Origin: SYFY01 sp041752315
Lineage (GTDB): Bacteria > Pseudomonadota > Gammaproteobacteria > Pseudomonadales > Azotimanducaceae
DNA: 64,000 nt
Direction of reading: 5' to 3'
Assembly (NCBI GenBank): GCA_041752315.1
Contig: JBGSHJ010000066.1
Span: forward strand, 134,775-198,774
Shown here in pieces: positions 25,582-34,430 of the stretch. The notes beneath the pieces are model-generated. The model had not been told where the DNA came from. It worked only from the letters and a program-made list of their open reading frames with translations, and did not search any database. The position numbers and the translations under genes were made by a program. The first letter of the stretch is position 1. Every line of letters begins with the position of its first letter.

Positions 25582-26930
25582 GCGTTGAGTCCATAAGCAC
25601 GGCGAATCATGCTGATCGGGTGTTCCGCCACGTTTTGTGTACCAGGTTCCTGTTTGTCGAGACCATGTGCGATCAGGCGCCCGGCCATGGGGCAGTCCGA
25701 GCCAAAGCTGTCCGGTTCGGTCTCCTTGACCCTGCGAACGACGGGTCGCACGATTTTCATCGCCTTGTCATAAGTCTCGGCTTTGACGGCGTATGTGCCG
25801 TCGTGTCCTGAACACCGTTCGATAGCTGACACCTCGGTACCCGGAACCAGTTCGAGGAACTCACGTGTTTTCATGCCGATGTTCTGCACACGTTGATGGC
25901 AAGCCACGTGGTAGGCCACCTTGCCGAGGGAAGTGGTGAAGTCGGTTCGGATGAGCCCTGCCTTGTTGCGAAGCATGAGGTATTCGAAGGGGTCAAAAAA
26001 GTGGTCTCTCAACCGTGCGATTTCAGGGTCCGCAGGAAACATCAGTGGCAACTCCTGCTTGTACATCAGCACGCAGGATGGAATTGGCGCGACGATGTCG
26101 TAACCGTCGCGGATGGCTTCCAGGAATACCGGCAGGTTGGCGTCTTTCAATGCCGCCACCTTGTGCAGATCACCGAGTTCGAGCTTGGGCATGCCGCAGC
26201 AGCGGGTGTCCTTGAGCAACCTGACGTTGATCCCATTGTGCACAAGGACAGCGACGAGATCCTCGATTACCTGTGGTTCGTTGTGATCACCGTAACAGGT
26301 GATGTAAATCGCGACCTTGCCGGTGGTCCGTGAACAGGCTTTGGTGAGGAGATCATCGCCGGACGTGTCAGGCTGGTACCGGCTGACTGTCTTCGCAGTG
26401 AAGTTTGGCAGGGGTGCTTCTGCGTGGATACCAACCAGCTTCTGACCCCATTCGCGCAACGTGGTGTTGCCAGCGGCAGCATTGGCCAGACGATTGATGC
26501 CTGGAATTGAAACGAGATCAAAAACGGGATCGGTGCTGGTGATGATTCGATCACGCCAGGTGGTATCACCGGCTTTGAACTTGTGAGCCTTCGCTCGCAA
26601 CATCAGATGCGGGAAATCAACCGCCCACTCGTGCGGAGGCAGGTAAGGGCACTTGGTTTCTGCGCACAGATCGCACAGAAAACACTGGTCGACCACTTTC
26701 ATGTAGTCGGCCTTGTCGACTCCATCAACCTCCAGGGTGGGAGATTCGTCAACCAGATCGAAGAGTGTCGGAAAGCTGTCGCAGAGGTTTACGCAGCGGC
26801 GGCAGCCATGGCAGATGTCAAAAACCCGTTCGAGTTCGTGATTGAGTTTGTCATGGTCCCAGAATTCCTCATGCTCCCAGCCCAGCGGTTGACGCTCTGG
26901 TGCGCTGAGGTTGCCTTCTTTCACCACCAT
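25578..26930 (-). CDS. Heterodisulfide-reductase/GlpC-like Fe-S oxidoreductase
   Basis: This 450-residue cytosolic protein has two ferredoxin-like clusters, CHGCRRCVNLC (near residue 40) and CFLCDLCAETKCP (near 82). The C-terminus carries two CCG-type segments, DTRCCGMPKLELG and VAYHVACHQRVQN...ERCSGHDG. This is the GlpC/HdrD build for electron transfer or disulfide reduction. Between rubrerythrin and DUF3501 and next to oxyR, it most likely supplies electrons for peroxide defence. A terminator hairpin separates it from rubrerythrin, so it has its own promoter or relies on readthrough. Confidence 0.87.
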   Translation of the reverse strand: MVVKEGNLSAPERQPLGWEHEEFWDHDKLNHELERVFDICHGCRRCVNLCDSFPTLFDLVDESPTLEVDGVDKADYMKVVDQCFLCDLCAETKCPYLPPHEWAVDFPHLMLRAKAHKFKAGDTTWRDRIITSTDPVFDLVSIPGINRLANAAAGNTTLREWGQKLVGIHAEAPLPNFTAKTVSRYQPDTSGDDLLTKACSRTTGKVAIYITCYGDHNEPQVIEDLVAVLVHNGINVRLLKDTRCCGMPKLELGDLHKVAALKDANLPVFLEAIRDGYDIVAPIPSCVLMYKQELPLMFPADPEIARLRDHFFDPFEYLMLRNKAGLIRTDFTTSLGKVAYHVACHQRVQNIGMKTREFLELVPGTEVSAIERCSGHDGTYAVKAETYDKAMKIVRPVVRRVKETEPDSFGSDCPMAGRLIAHGLDKQEPGTQNVAEHPISMIRRAYGLNA

Positions 26931-26974
26931 GTCGTGCTCTCCTATCCCTCGCAGTCAATAAGTTGTCCACCATG

Positions 26975-26998
26975 AAAAAGGGGCCGCTTGCGGCCCCC
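26975..26998 (-). terminator. Rho-independent terminator of rubrerythrin
   Basis: Read on the minus strand, GGGGCCGC-AAG-CGGCCCC forms a strong GC stem directly followed by TTTTT. It lies 25 bases after the rubrerythrin stop and before the Fe-S gene. Confidence 0.85.
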
Positions 26999-27023
26999 TC
27001 TCGTATGGTCAGGGGCGAGCTTC

Positions 27024-27440
27024 TTAAGCCAGCGCGTCCAGAGCTTTCTGGAATCGGTTGGCGTGTGACCGTTCTGCCTTGGCGAGAGTCTCGAACCAGT
27101 CGGCGATTTCGTCAAAACCTTCGGTACGTGCGGTTTTGGCCATGCCCGGATACATGTCGGTGTATTCGTGGGTTTCGCCTGCGATCGCAGCCTTCAGGTT
27201 GTTTCGAGTGGAGCCAATGGGTAGACCGGTCGCCGGATCACCTACGCCTTCCATGTATTCGAGGTGACCATGTGCATGACCGGTTTCACCTTCCGCGGTT
27301 GAACGGAATACTGCGGCGACGTCGTTTTCACCTTCCACGTCGGCCTTCGCTGCAAAATACAGATAGCGACGGTTGGCCTGGGACTCTCCCGCAAACGCAT
27401 CCTTGAGATGCTGCAGGGTTTTACTGACCTTGAGTTCCAT
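27024..27440 (-). CDS. Rubrerythrin (short form)
   Basis: This 138-residue ferritin-like protein starts MELKVSKTLQHLKDAFAGESQANRRY. The diiron ligands appear as AGESQANR, STAEGETGHAHGH, AGETHEYTDMYP and KAERSHANRF. It lacks the C-terminal rubredoxin domain of classical rubrerythrin, so it needs an external electron donor. The adjacent Fe-S protein is a candidate. It reduces hydrogen peroxide in the cytoplasm. A good Shine-Dalgarno (AGGAGG) precedes the start, and a candidate OxyR site lies about 95 bases upstream. Confidence 0.93.
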   Translation of the reverse strand: MELKVSKTLQHLKDAFAGESQANRRYLYFAAKADVEGENDVAAVFRSTAEGETGHAHGHLEYMEGVGDPATGLPIGSTRNNLKAAIAGETHEYTDMYPGMAKTARTEGFDEIADWFETLAKAERSHANRFQKALDALA

Positions 27441-27535
27441 AAGGTATCCTCCTCAATGGTTATCGGTTGCGTGCTTGCGACTCGCAGTATACGGCTGAAT
27501 GCCCGACAGGCCATTCGAATCCTTCGATTGATCCG

Positions 27536-27550
27536 ATAGATGACACCTAT
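27536..27550. promoter_or_regulatory. Candidate OxyR binding site
   Basis: ATAGATGACACCTAT matches the OxyR half-site consensus ATAGnTnnnAnCTAT at every fixed position. It lies in the 167-base gap between divergent rubrerythrin and the MATE gene. The second half-site expected seven bases away is weak on both sides, so binding could be half-site only. Confidence 0.6.
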
Positions 27551-27607
27551 CAGACCCGCGGGGGTCGGTGACTTCCCTAATGCTGGCCATATCCTGACGA
27601 GGTACAC

Positions 27608-28960
27608 GTGCGCGGTGAACTTGGCATTCTGCTCCGGCTGGCGGCGCCCATGGTGCTGGCGCAGTTATCGCAGATGTTCATGGGGGTTGCCGATGCAGTG
27701 ATGGTTGGTCGTGTCAGTGCGACTGACATGGCCGGTGTGACGTTGGGTGGCAATCTGTATTTTCCGACCCAGTTCCTGGTGGCCGGTATCATCATGGCGG
27801 TTACGCCGACGGTTGCCCAGCTGCATGGTGCCGGCAGAGTTGCAGAAATGGGTGAGGTCGTGCGCCAGGCGCTGTTCATCTCCGTCGGCGGTGGGCTGCT
27901 GCTGGTGGTGCTGTTCAACAATGTGGAGCCGATCTACCACGCCATTGGGGTGGATGCTCGAGCCATCCCCATTGCCGTGGGTTACCTGCATGCCTTGTCC
28001 TTCGGGGTGATGCCGCTGTTGTGTTTTTTTGCAATGCGATATCTCTGCGAAGGCAATTCCTGGACCCAGCCCGCGATGATTCTTGCGCTGGCCTCGCTGC
28101 CAACCAAGATCCTGCTGAACTATGCCTTCATATACGGCAACTTCGGGATGCCCAGGCTGGGGGGTATTGGCTGCGGATACTCTTCCGCGATCATAGGCTT
28201 TGGTCAGTTCATAGCGATGGTGTTCATCATCAGGCATTCCCGGATGCGTGCGAGCGGCGTGTTCGACCGTTTCAGCCGTCCGGATTTTGCGGCTATCGGT
28301 CGGCTGGTGCGTCTGGGTGTGCCCATCGGACTGGCCAATTTTCTCGAAATGGCCATGTTTTCGGCGGTCACCCTGTTGATCGGGAGGATCAGTGTGGAGG
28401 CGGTCGCCGCGCATCAGATCTCGATGAACGTGGGCGGCCTGACATTCATGCTGCCGATGGGAATCGGCATGGCTGCCGCCATTCGGGTGGGTTTTAATGT
28501 CGGTGCAGGAGATCTTGTGGCGGCTCGCCGCAGCGGTTGGCTGGCGATTGGTGTTGCGGCAGTGTTTGCGGTGCTTGCGGCGGTGGTTGTCCTGGCTTGC
28601 CGTGAATGGATTCCCGGCTTGTATACAACCGATCCTGCTGTGACCGCGATGGCAATCCAGATGCTCGTGTTTGTTGCCCTGTTTCAGCTGTTTGACGACA
28701 CGCAGGTGACGGCCCTCGGGTCGCTGCGTGGTTACAAGGACACCAAGGTCCCGATGTACATTGCCCTGTTTGCCTATTGGGGTATCGGCTTTCCTGTGGG
28801 TGTCATACTTGGATATGGTTACCTGGGTTTTGATGCCTATGGGCCGAACGGATTCTGGGCAGGTCTGACCACCGGCCTGGCGGTGGCTGCCGTGGGAATG
28901 CTGTGGCGATTCCGGCAGTTTTCGTTGAACCCCGGGTTCGCCAGACAATCTACCGGATAG
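27608..28960 (+). CDS. MATE-family multidrug efflux transporter (NorM type)
   Basis: This 450-residue protein has about 12 membrane segments. The first half contains LRLAAPMVLAQLSQMFMGVADAVMVGRVS and the second repeats the pattern with IGRLVRLGVPIGLANFLEMAMFSAVTLLIGRIS, as expected for the two MATE lobes. It exports cationic drugs or metabolites in exchange for Na+ or H+. The start is GTG at 27608 with moderate spacing to GACGAGG. It is divergent from rubrerythrin across the candidate OxyR site, and the EamA gene follows at once. Confidence 0.93.
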   Translation: MRGELGILLRLAAPMVLAQLSQMFMGVADAVMVGRVSATDMAGVTLGGNLYFPTQFLVAGIIMAVTPTVAQLHGAGRVAEMGEVVRQALFISVGGGLLLVVLFNNVEPIYHAIGVDARAIPIAVGYLHALSFGVMPLLCFFAMRYLCEGNSWTQPAMILALASLPTKILLNYAFIYGNFGMPRLGGIGCGYSSAIIGFGQFIAMVFIIRHSRMRASGVFDRFSRPDFAAIGRLVRLGVPIGLANFLEMAMFSAVTLLIGRISVEAVAAHQISMNVGGLTFMLPMGIGMAAAIRVGFNVGAGDLVAARRSGWLAIGVAAVFAVLAAVVVLACREWIPGLYTTDPAVTAMAIQMLVFVALFQLFDDTQVTALGSLRGYKDTKVPMYIALFAYWGIGFPVGVILGYGYLGFDAYGPNGFWAGLTTGLAVAAVGMLWRFRQFSLNPGFARQSTG

Positions 28961-28968
28961 ACCAGCTG

Positions 28969-29844
28969 GTGGACACCTGGATCATCATCACGGTAGCTGC
29001 AGCCTTCCTGCAGAATCTTCGTTCGTTGCTGCAAAGGCGGCTCGCTGGCAGGCTGTCGGTGAACGGCGCCAGCTTTGTCAGGTTTGCCTACGCGCTGCCA
29101 TTTGCCTGGGTTTATGCGACGCTGGTCAGCGGTGATCAGGTGATGCACACGCTGACAACGCCTTTTTTCATCTACTGCCTGATCGGTGGTGTGGCCCAGA
29201 TATTGGCCACCTCCGCCTTGCTCGCGGCGATGGTTGCCAGCAATTTTGCAGTCGGCACCGCGCTGTCGAAAACCGAGACCCTGCAGGCTGCACTGTTGGG
29301 GTTCATCCTGTTCGGTGAATCCCTGACGTGGTCCATGCTGCTCGGTATCGCCATCTCCTTTTTAGGCGTGCTCCTGTTATCCGGCAAGTCCTCGGTCAGG
29401 GAACTCCTGGTCGGCAAACGAGCGGTGATCCTGGGTTTGCTAGCCGGCAGCGGCTTTGCGTTGTCGGCGGTCGGATATCGTGCGGCGTCTCTGGCCCTGG
29501 CGGAGGGCGCCGCCGTTGAACGGGCTGCCACGACGCTGGCGGTTGCGCTTGGCATGCAGGTATTGCTGATGGGGTTGTACCTGGCGATGCGTGAACCCGG
29601 GCAACTCGAGCAGGTGTGGCGGGCGAGGCGTGAGGGGATCTGGGTTGGATTGGTAGGTGCCGGAGCTTCAGCCGGATGGTTCACTGCGATGACAATGGTC
29701 AGCGCTGCGCTGGTTCGGGCGGTTGCCCAGGTCGAGTTGCTGTTTACCTTTGCCACGGCCGTCTGGATACTTCGGGAGAAGATCGAGCCTGCACACATTC
29801 TGGGTGCTGTCCTGATCATCGGCGGAATCCTGCTGTTGATCTGA
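28969..29844 (+). CDS. EamA/DMT-family transporter
   Basis: This protein of about 291 residues has ten predicted membrane spans in two EamA repeats. ALSKTETLQAALLGFILFGESLTW is in the first and AVAQVELLFTFATAVWILREKIEP in the second, each ending with the family's re-entrant E-x-L/I motif. It exports or imports a small metabolite across the inner membrane, with the substrate unknown. The GTG at 28969 is nine bases after the MATE stop and gives a start directly before the first membrane helix. Earlier in-frame starts overlap the MATE gene. Confidence 0.85.
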   Translation: MDTWIIITVAAAFLQNLRSLLQRRLAGRLSVNGASFVRFAYALPFAWVYATLVSGDQVMHTLTTPFFIYCLIGGVAQILATSALLAAMVASNFAVGTALSKTETLQAALLGFILFGESLTWSMLLGIAISFLGVLLLSGKSSVRELLVGKRAVILGLLAGSGFALSAVGYRAASLALAEGAAVERAATTLAVALGMQVLLMGLYLAMREPGQLEQVWRARREGIWVGLVGAGASAGWFTAMTMVSAALVRAVAQVELLFTFATAVWILREKIEPAHILGAVLIIGGILLLI

Positions 29845-29869
29845 ACGCACCCGACCACCCGGGGGAGCC

Positions 29870-30661
29870 ATGACCTACCAGACCATATTGTCCGAGAATC
29901 GCAACGACGTTTGCCTGATCACGCTCAATCGACCTGAGCGATTGAACGCATGGACTTATCAGATGGCCGAAGAACTGGCGGATGCCGTCATGGCGGCCAA
30001 TGCCGATGACAATATCGGTGCCATTGTCATGACCGGTGCAGGGCGAGGTTTCTGCGCAGGTGCCGATATCGAAGCAGTGTTCAAGGCACAGTCGGAAGGG
30101 GCTTCGCTCGCACGCAGCTCACGGGCACAGGACTGGGTTGGCCTGATGCGGGATTCCAAACCAGTGGTTGCCGCAGTCAACGGTGCGGCCATTGGCCTTG
30201 GCACCACGCTGATTCTACCCATGGACTATCTGGTCGCCAGCACCAACGCCAAACTGTCGTTGCGGTTCGTGAAAATGGGTCTGGTGCCGGAACTTGCCAG
30301 CTCCCGATTTGTGTTTGCCCGGGTCGGATTTGGCAAGGCCAACGAACTCATGCTCACCGGTCGTACGGTTGATGCCAATGAGGCGCTGAGTCTCGGACTT
30401 GTGGACAGGGTGGTTGCACCGGCGGACCTGGTCGAATCAGCCATTGCAGTTGCCCGCTCAATGGGTGAAAACCCGCAGGTTGCGTTACGCATGATCAAGA
30501 AACTGGCTACGCAGAATGCGGCGGAGACGGATCTCAAACTGATCCAGCAGCGGGAAGGTGAAGGGTTGAAGGTTGCGTACGTTTCACCTGAGCACAAAGA
30601 GGCGATCGCAGCCTTCATGGAAAAACGCACACCGGACTTCAAGTCCGCCCGAAAAATCTGA
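29870..30661 (+). CDS. Enoyl-CoA hydratase/isomerase-family protein
   Basis: This 263-residue crotonase starts after GGGGGAG. It has LITLNRPERLNAWTYQM, the oxyanion-hole segments GAGRGFCAGADIEAVF and VNGAAIGLGTTLILPMDYLVAS, and the catalytic-region KMGLVPELASSRFVF. Glu in VPELASS is placed as in enoyl-CoA hydratases, supporting hydration of trans-2-enoyl-CoA. It is followed by a clear terminator, so the transcript from the MATE gene probably ends here. It may serve a degradation route together with the acyl-CoA synthetases further on. Confidence 0.9.
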   Translation: MTYQTILSENRNDVCLITLNRPERLNAWTYQMAEELADAVMAANADDNIGAIVMTGAGRGFCAGADIEAVFKAQSEGASLARSSRAQDWVGLMRDSKPVVAAVNGAAIGLGTTLILPMDYLVASTNAKLSLRFVKMGLVPELASSRFVFARVGFGKANELMLTGRTVDANEALSLGLVDRVVAPADLVESAIAVARSMGENPQVALRMIKKLATQNAAETDLKLIQQREGEGLKVAYVSPEHKEAIAAFMEKRTPDFKSARKI

Positions 30662-30695
30662 CAGTGTGGTGACGCCAAACTGATTTGACGACGAC

Positions 30696-30727
30696 ATAAC
30701 CCCGTCGTGTGCGTGTGACGGGGTTAT
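30696..30727 (+). terminator. Rho-independent terminator
   Basis: An 11-bp stem ATAACCCCGTC / GACGGGGTTAT with a 10-base loop follows the hydratase stop. TTTTT occurs a few bases after the stem. The symmetric stem may also act on the opposite strand. Confidence 0.8.
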
Positions 30728-30782
30728 CACTCGCTTTTTCTGTCTTTGCCTATGCTTTGTGCTCCCGTAACAGGAACTGCGC

Positions 30783-31145
30783 GTGAACAGCGACAGGGAG
30801 TCGTCAAGCAACAGGGAGATCGCTCCTTCCCGATTGGTCCTCGTCTGGATGGACCGGGAATATGTGATCACACCTAGCTCAACACTGTTGCTTGGCAACT
30901 CGGCCGAGGCAGATCTTTGTGTAGCTGGTGCGTTTGTTTCGGCACGTCACGCCACCATTGAGTTCCCCGCACGGGGTCATCGGTTTGAACTCGTTGATCA
31001 TTCCACCAACGGAACACTGGTGCAGACCGAAGACGAACACGTGCGTCTTCTGCATCGGGATCGTCTGCCAATGTGGGGCGAAGGCTGGTTCAGTCTGGGA
31101 ACACCACTGACCCTGACCACTGCATTGAGGTATAGCCATGTCTGA
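30783..31145 (+). CDS. FHA-domain protein
   Basis: This 120-residue protein is essentially one forkhead-associated domain. It has LLLGNSAEADLCVAGAFVSARHATIEF (phosphothreonine-contacting Ser-Ala-Arg-His) and LVDHSTNGTLVQTED. The start is GTG with AGGA upstream. FHA domains bind phosphothreonine peptides. Directly followed by a PP2C phosphatase and a Ser/Thr kinase, it should recognise a kinase target or the autophosphorylated kinase. Confidence 0.88.
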   Translation: MNSDRESSSNREIAPSRLVLVWMDREYVITPSSTLLLGNSAEADLCVAGAFVSARHATIEFPARGHRFELVDHSTNGTLVQTEDEHVRLLHRDRLPMWGEGWFSLGTPLTLTTALRYSHV

Positions 31146-31887
31146 AGCCCAGTTGCTGGCACCGGTGTTGACCTTTGCCAGCGCTCATCGAACCCATCGT
31201 GGCAACGTCCGCCGGTTGAATGAAGACGCCGTTCTGGATCGACCGGAAGCGGGTTTGTGGATGGTTGCCGATGGCATGGGTGGTCATGAAGCAGGTGACT
31301 ACGCGAGCCGCGCCATTGCGCAGGCTCTGGGCAAGATCGAATTTGCACCTCAGCAAAAACTGGTGGACCGCATAGACGAGGTTGAAGATGTGTTGTTGCA
31401 GGTCAACACAGCCCTGCAGGACTACGGTAAAACGAGTTTTGCCGGGTCAACGGTAGGCAGTACGGTCGTCATTTTTCTGGCGACGGCTGACCACGGGGTG
31501 GCGCTTTGGGCCGGTGATAGCCGGCTGTACCGCCTTCGTGCAGGTCGACTCGAGCAGGTCACACGCGATCACAACCCGTTGTCGGATCTGCTGGATGTTG
31601 GCGATGTCACGGAAGCAGAGGCGCTGACGACGGATACCAACGTCATTACACGGGCGGTCGGCGGGCACGGTCCACTGCATCTCGACCTGGTGGTCTTTGA
31701 TCTCGAGCCTGGTGATCGTTTCCTTTTGTGCTCGGATGGCTTGTATCGAGAGCTCGCACAGTCAGACGTCGAAGCGCGGCTCGACGGTGACCTGGAGGAG
31801 GTCGCGGAGCGGTTGCTGTGGGCCTGTCTGAATGGCGTGGCGCAGGACAACGTCTCATTGGTCGTTGTCAGCGCACTCGCGGGCTGA
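31138..31887 (+). CDS. PP2C-family Ser/Thr phosphatase
   Basis: This 249-residue phosphatase starts inside the FHA gene end (8-base overlap). It has RTHRGNVRRLNEDAVL with the metal-binding Asp, LWMVADGMGGHEAGDYAS, ALWAGDSRLYRLRAG, FLLCSDGLYREL and a C-terminal AQDNVSLVVV. All Mn/Mg-coordinating Asp positions of the bacterial PppA/Stp group are present. It should reverse the phosphorylation set by the kinase gene that follows nine bases later. Confidence 0.93.
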   Translation: MSEAQLLAPVLTFASAHRTHRGNVRRLNEDAVLDRPEAGLWMVADGMGGHEAGDYASRAIAQALGKIEFAPQQKLVDRIDEVEDVLLQVNTALQDYGKTSFAGSTVGSTVVIFLATADHGVALWAGDSRLYRLRAGRLEQVTRDHNPLSDLLDVGDVTEAEALTTDTNVITRAVGGHGPLHLDLVVFDLEPGDRFLLCSDGLYRELAQSDVEARLDGDLEEVAERLLWACLNGVAQDNVSLVVVSALAG

Positions 31888-31895
31888 AGAATCTC

Positions 31896-34430
31896 ATGGA
31901 TCAGTCGACGCCCAGGGATCTGACCGTACTGCGGCCACGCAGTCGAGATCGGACGGATGACTCGTCGGCGCGGGAAGCGGCCACGGATCAGGTGACACCG
32001 CGTGTGCTGAAGAGCCGATTTGTACTCGACGATCGACTCGGCAGCGGTGGCATGGGCACAGTTTATCGTGCCAAGGATCTGCGCAAGGTCGAGGCTCGGG
32101 ATCGCCATCCCTACGTGGCGGTCAAGGTGCTGAACGCCGACATACGAAAGCACCCGGAGGCGTTTATTGCGCTGGAACGGGAAGCCTCCCGATCACAGCA
32201 ACTTTCCCACCACAACATTGTGTCGATTTTCGACTTCGACAAGGACGGCAACGTTCCTTTCATGACCATGGAACTGCTGCAGGGCCGTGAACTGGCGGAA
32301 CTCGTGCAGGCTTATCCACATGGTCTGCCCGACGAGATGGCGTGGTCCGTCATCAATGGCATGTGTGAGGGGCTGCGATACGCTCATGAAAATGGTGTCG
32401 TGCATGCCGACTTCAAACCCGGCAACGTCTTCGTGACGGATCAGAATCTGGCGAAGATCCTGGACTTTGGCCTGGCCCGCGCAGCGCGTCTGCAACATGC
32501 ACAAGGCGAGGAGACTGCTTTTGATCCGGCGCAGATGGCTGCGCTGACGCCAGTGTACGCCAGTCTCGAGATGATCCAGGGAGAAACGCCGGAACCTCGC
32601 GATGACCTGTATGCACTGGCTGTAGTGATCTACCTCGTGCTGACCGGGCGCCATCCATACAATCGATTTCCCGCTGATGAAGCACTGGCTGCCGGGTTGA
32701 CACCGGAGCGTCCTCGACAGCTGAGTCTGGCGCAGTGGCGGGCGCTGCGCTCGGCTTTGGCATTGCGCAGGGCAGATCGCCTGGCCAGTGTGAAGGATCT
32801 GCAGACCGCGCTCGCTGGCAAGCAGATCTGGCGGACAGGGTCCATTGGGGCTGTCGCAGCGACGATTCTGCTGGCACTCACGGGTTCCTGGGTCATCGAA
32901 GGGTCGCAGATCGAGGACGTGCGTGATGAAGTCAGGCAAGTCACATTGCTGGACGTGCAGACAGCACGGGTAAGCAGCCTGATCGAAGAACCGGCGCTCG
33001 ACAACCTGTGGCTGCTGCGGCTGAATGCGGAATTGCAGAGTCTTTCAGCAATCGATTCTTCAGGTGAAACCGCCCTGGTTTACAAACAGCAGGCGGCCGC
33101 GGTTGTTGCTGCGGCCATTCAGGCCCGGCAACCGCTGCAGCAGGCGATGGTCCTTTACTCTGATAGCCAGTTCCTGGCCCCTTCGAAAATTCTGGATCTG
33201 GCCATCACGGAACGGCTGAAGAAAGTGCTCGATGCGGTGGTTGTGCCCATCGGAATCACCATGACCCGTGAGCAGACCCTCGCTGCGGTTGCAGCCTTGC
33301 AGGAAGTGCATCAGGCGCTCGACCCGATCGGCAAGCTCCTGGTGCCGGAGTTGCTCGGTAGTGTCATCAGCAGCCGTGAACAGGTCGTCATGCTTCTGGC
33401 GGAGGAAGGTCGGCGCAGATTGAAAGCAGGTGATCGGCAAGGAGCCAGGCGCCTGGCGGATGCGCTGCAACCCTTCCCCTTTGCGGCGGAGGTGAGCCAT
33501 GAACTGCAGGTTGCAGGGAGCAACCCCGTCAAGGCCGTGCAACCGGCGACTCCCAGCATCGTGGCGGTTGCCGAACCGGAGCCGGACCACAAGGCCATGC
33601 GTCTGCTGACCAGTGTCCTGTCGGCATCCTGTCTGCGACTGGACCTTTTGAAACTCGCACAGTTGATCCGTCGTCATGAGGATGAGGCAGCATTTGTGAA
33701 CGAGGCTGCCAGACTTACCAATGTCCGGCTGGAAGAGTGCATCACCGAACTTGGAACTGTCGACGCCGCACTCGCGAACAGCTTGCGAAATGATGCAGCC
33801 TCGCGGCTCGAAGGGTTGGTCGAGCTCGAACTCGAGTCATCCGATCCTTGCGCGGAGTCGAGTGGGGATGATTCTGCGCTCCGCACTTGCCGGGACCAGG
33901 CAGCAGCAACCCCAACCCCGGAACTGGTGGTGTATGTGGCTGGAACCGGGAGTGAGAGATTCGCTGTTACTCGTGCAGAAATCAGCACGCGAGAGTTTGC
34001 AGCGTTCTGTGATGACACGGCGCGGTGCCACCTGCAATCGAGTGACTTCCCGGTAACGGGTGTGCCGACGGCACTGGTTGAAGAATACGCCCGTTGGTTG
34101 AGCGAACGGACAGGACATCAATATCGATTACCGACGCTGATCGAGTGGCAGCTGCTGGCCGGTACTTCGCGTGGTGGTGTTCGGCACTGCCGGGGCCGGT
34201 ACATCGGTGCGCAGCGCCCTGCGGTGACCGACGAAGGGCTCGCCGATAACAATGGACTGTGGCATGTGCTGGGCAATGTCAGGGAACTGGTGATCGACGG
34301 TGACCTGATCGTGGCTGCGGGGGGCAGTTTTCGTGATCCGGGCGAACGTTGTGTGTCTCAGACCACGGACCTGATCGAAGTCAACGTGGATGATGCTACA
34401 GGATTTCGCTTTGTCCGGGAGTTGTCATGA
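31896..34430 (+). CDS. Membrane Ser/Thr kinase with C-terminal FGE/SUMF1-like domain
   Basis: This 844-residue protein is built in order as follows. The kinase domain (about 41-310) has glycine loop LGSGGMG at 48-54, Lys77, catalytic HADFKPGN at 170-177 and DFG at 190-192. One TM helix (314-333) follows, then a large helical external region (340-670) and a C-terminal formylglycine-generating-enzyme-like domain (about 675-844: YRLPTLIEWQLLAG, DNNGLWHVLGNVREL, GGSFRD, TGFRFVREL). The kinase is complete and should be active in the cytoplasm, with the FGE-like part as periplasmic ligand domain. It is grouped with FHA and PP2C genes. Related kinases control type VI secretion, but no such genes are nearby. 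Confidence 0.9.
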   Translation: MDQSTPRDLTVLRPRSRDRTDDSSAREAATDQVTPRVLKSRFVLDDRLGSGGMGTVYRAKDLRKVEARDRHPYVAVKVLNADIRKHPEAFIALEREASRSQQLSHHNIVSIFDFDKDGNVPFMTMELLQGRELAELVQAYPHGLPDEMAWSVINGMCEGLRYAHENGVVHADFKPGNVFVTDQNLAKILDFGLARAARLQHAQGEETAFDPAQMAALTPVYASLEMIQGETPEPRDDLYALAVVIYLVLTGRHPYNRFPADEALAAGLTPERPRQLSLAQWRALRSALALRRADRLASVKDLQTALAGKQIWRTGSIGAVAATILLALTGSWVIEGSQIEDVRDEVRQVTLLDVQTARVSSLIEEPALDNLWLLRLNAELQSLSAIDSSGETALVYKQQAAAVVAAAIQARQPLQQAMVLYSDSQFLAPSKILDLAITERLKKVLDAVVVPIGITMTREQTLAAVAALQEVHQALDPIGKLLVPELLGSVISSREQVVMLLAEEGRRRLKAGDRQGARRLADALQPFPFAAEVSHELQVAGSNPVKAVQPATPSIVAVAEPEPDHKAMRLLTSVLSASCLRLDLLKLAQLIRRHEDEAAFVNEAARLTNVRLEECITELGTVDAALANSLRNDAASRLEGLVELELESSDPCAESSGDDSALRTCRDQAAATPTPELVVYVAGTGSERFAVTRAEISTREFAAFCDDTARCHLQSSDFPVTGVPTALVEEYARWLSERTGHQYRLPTLIEWQLLAGTSRGGVRHCRGRYIGAQRPAVTDEGLADNNGLWHVLGNVRELVIDGDLIVAAGGSFRDPGERCVSQTTDLIEVNVDDATGFRFVRELS

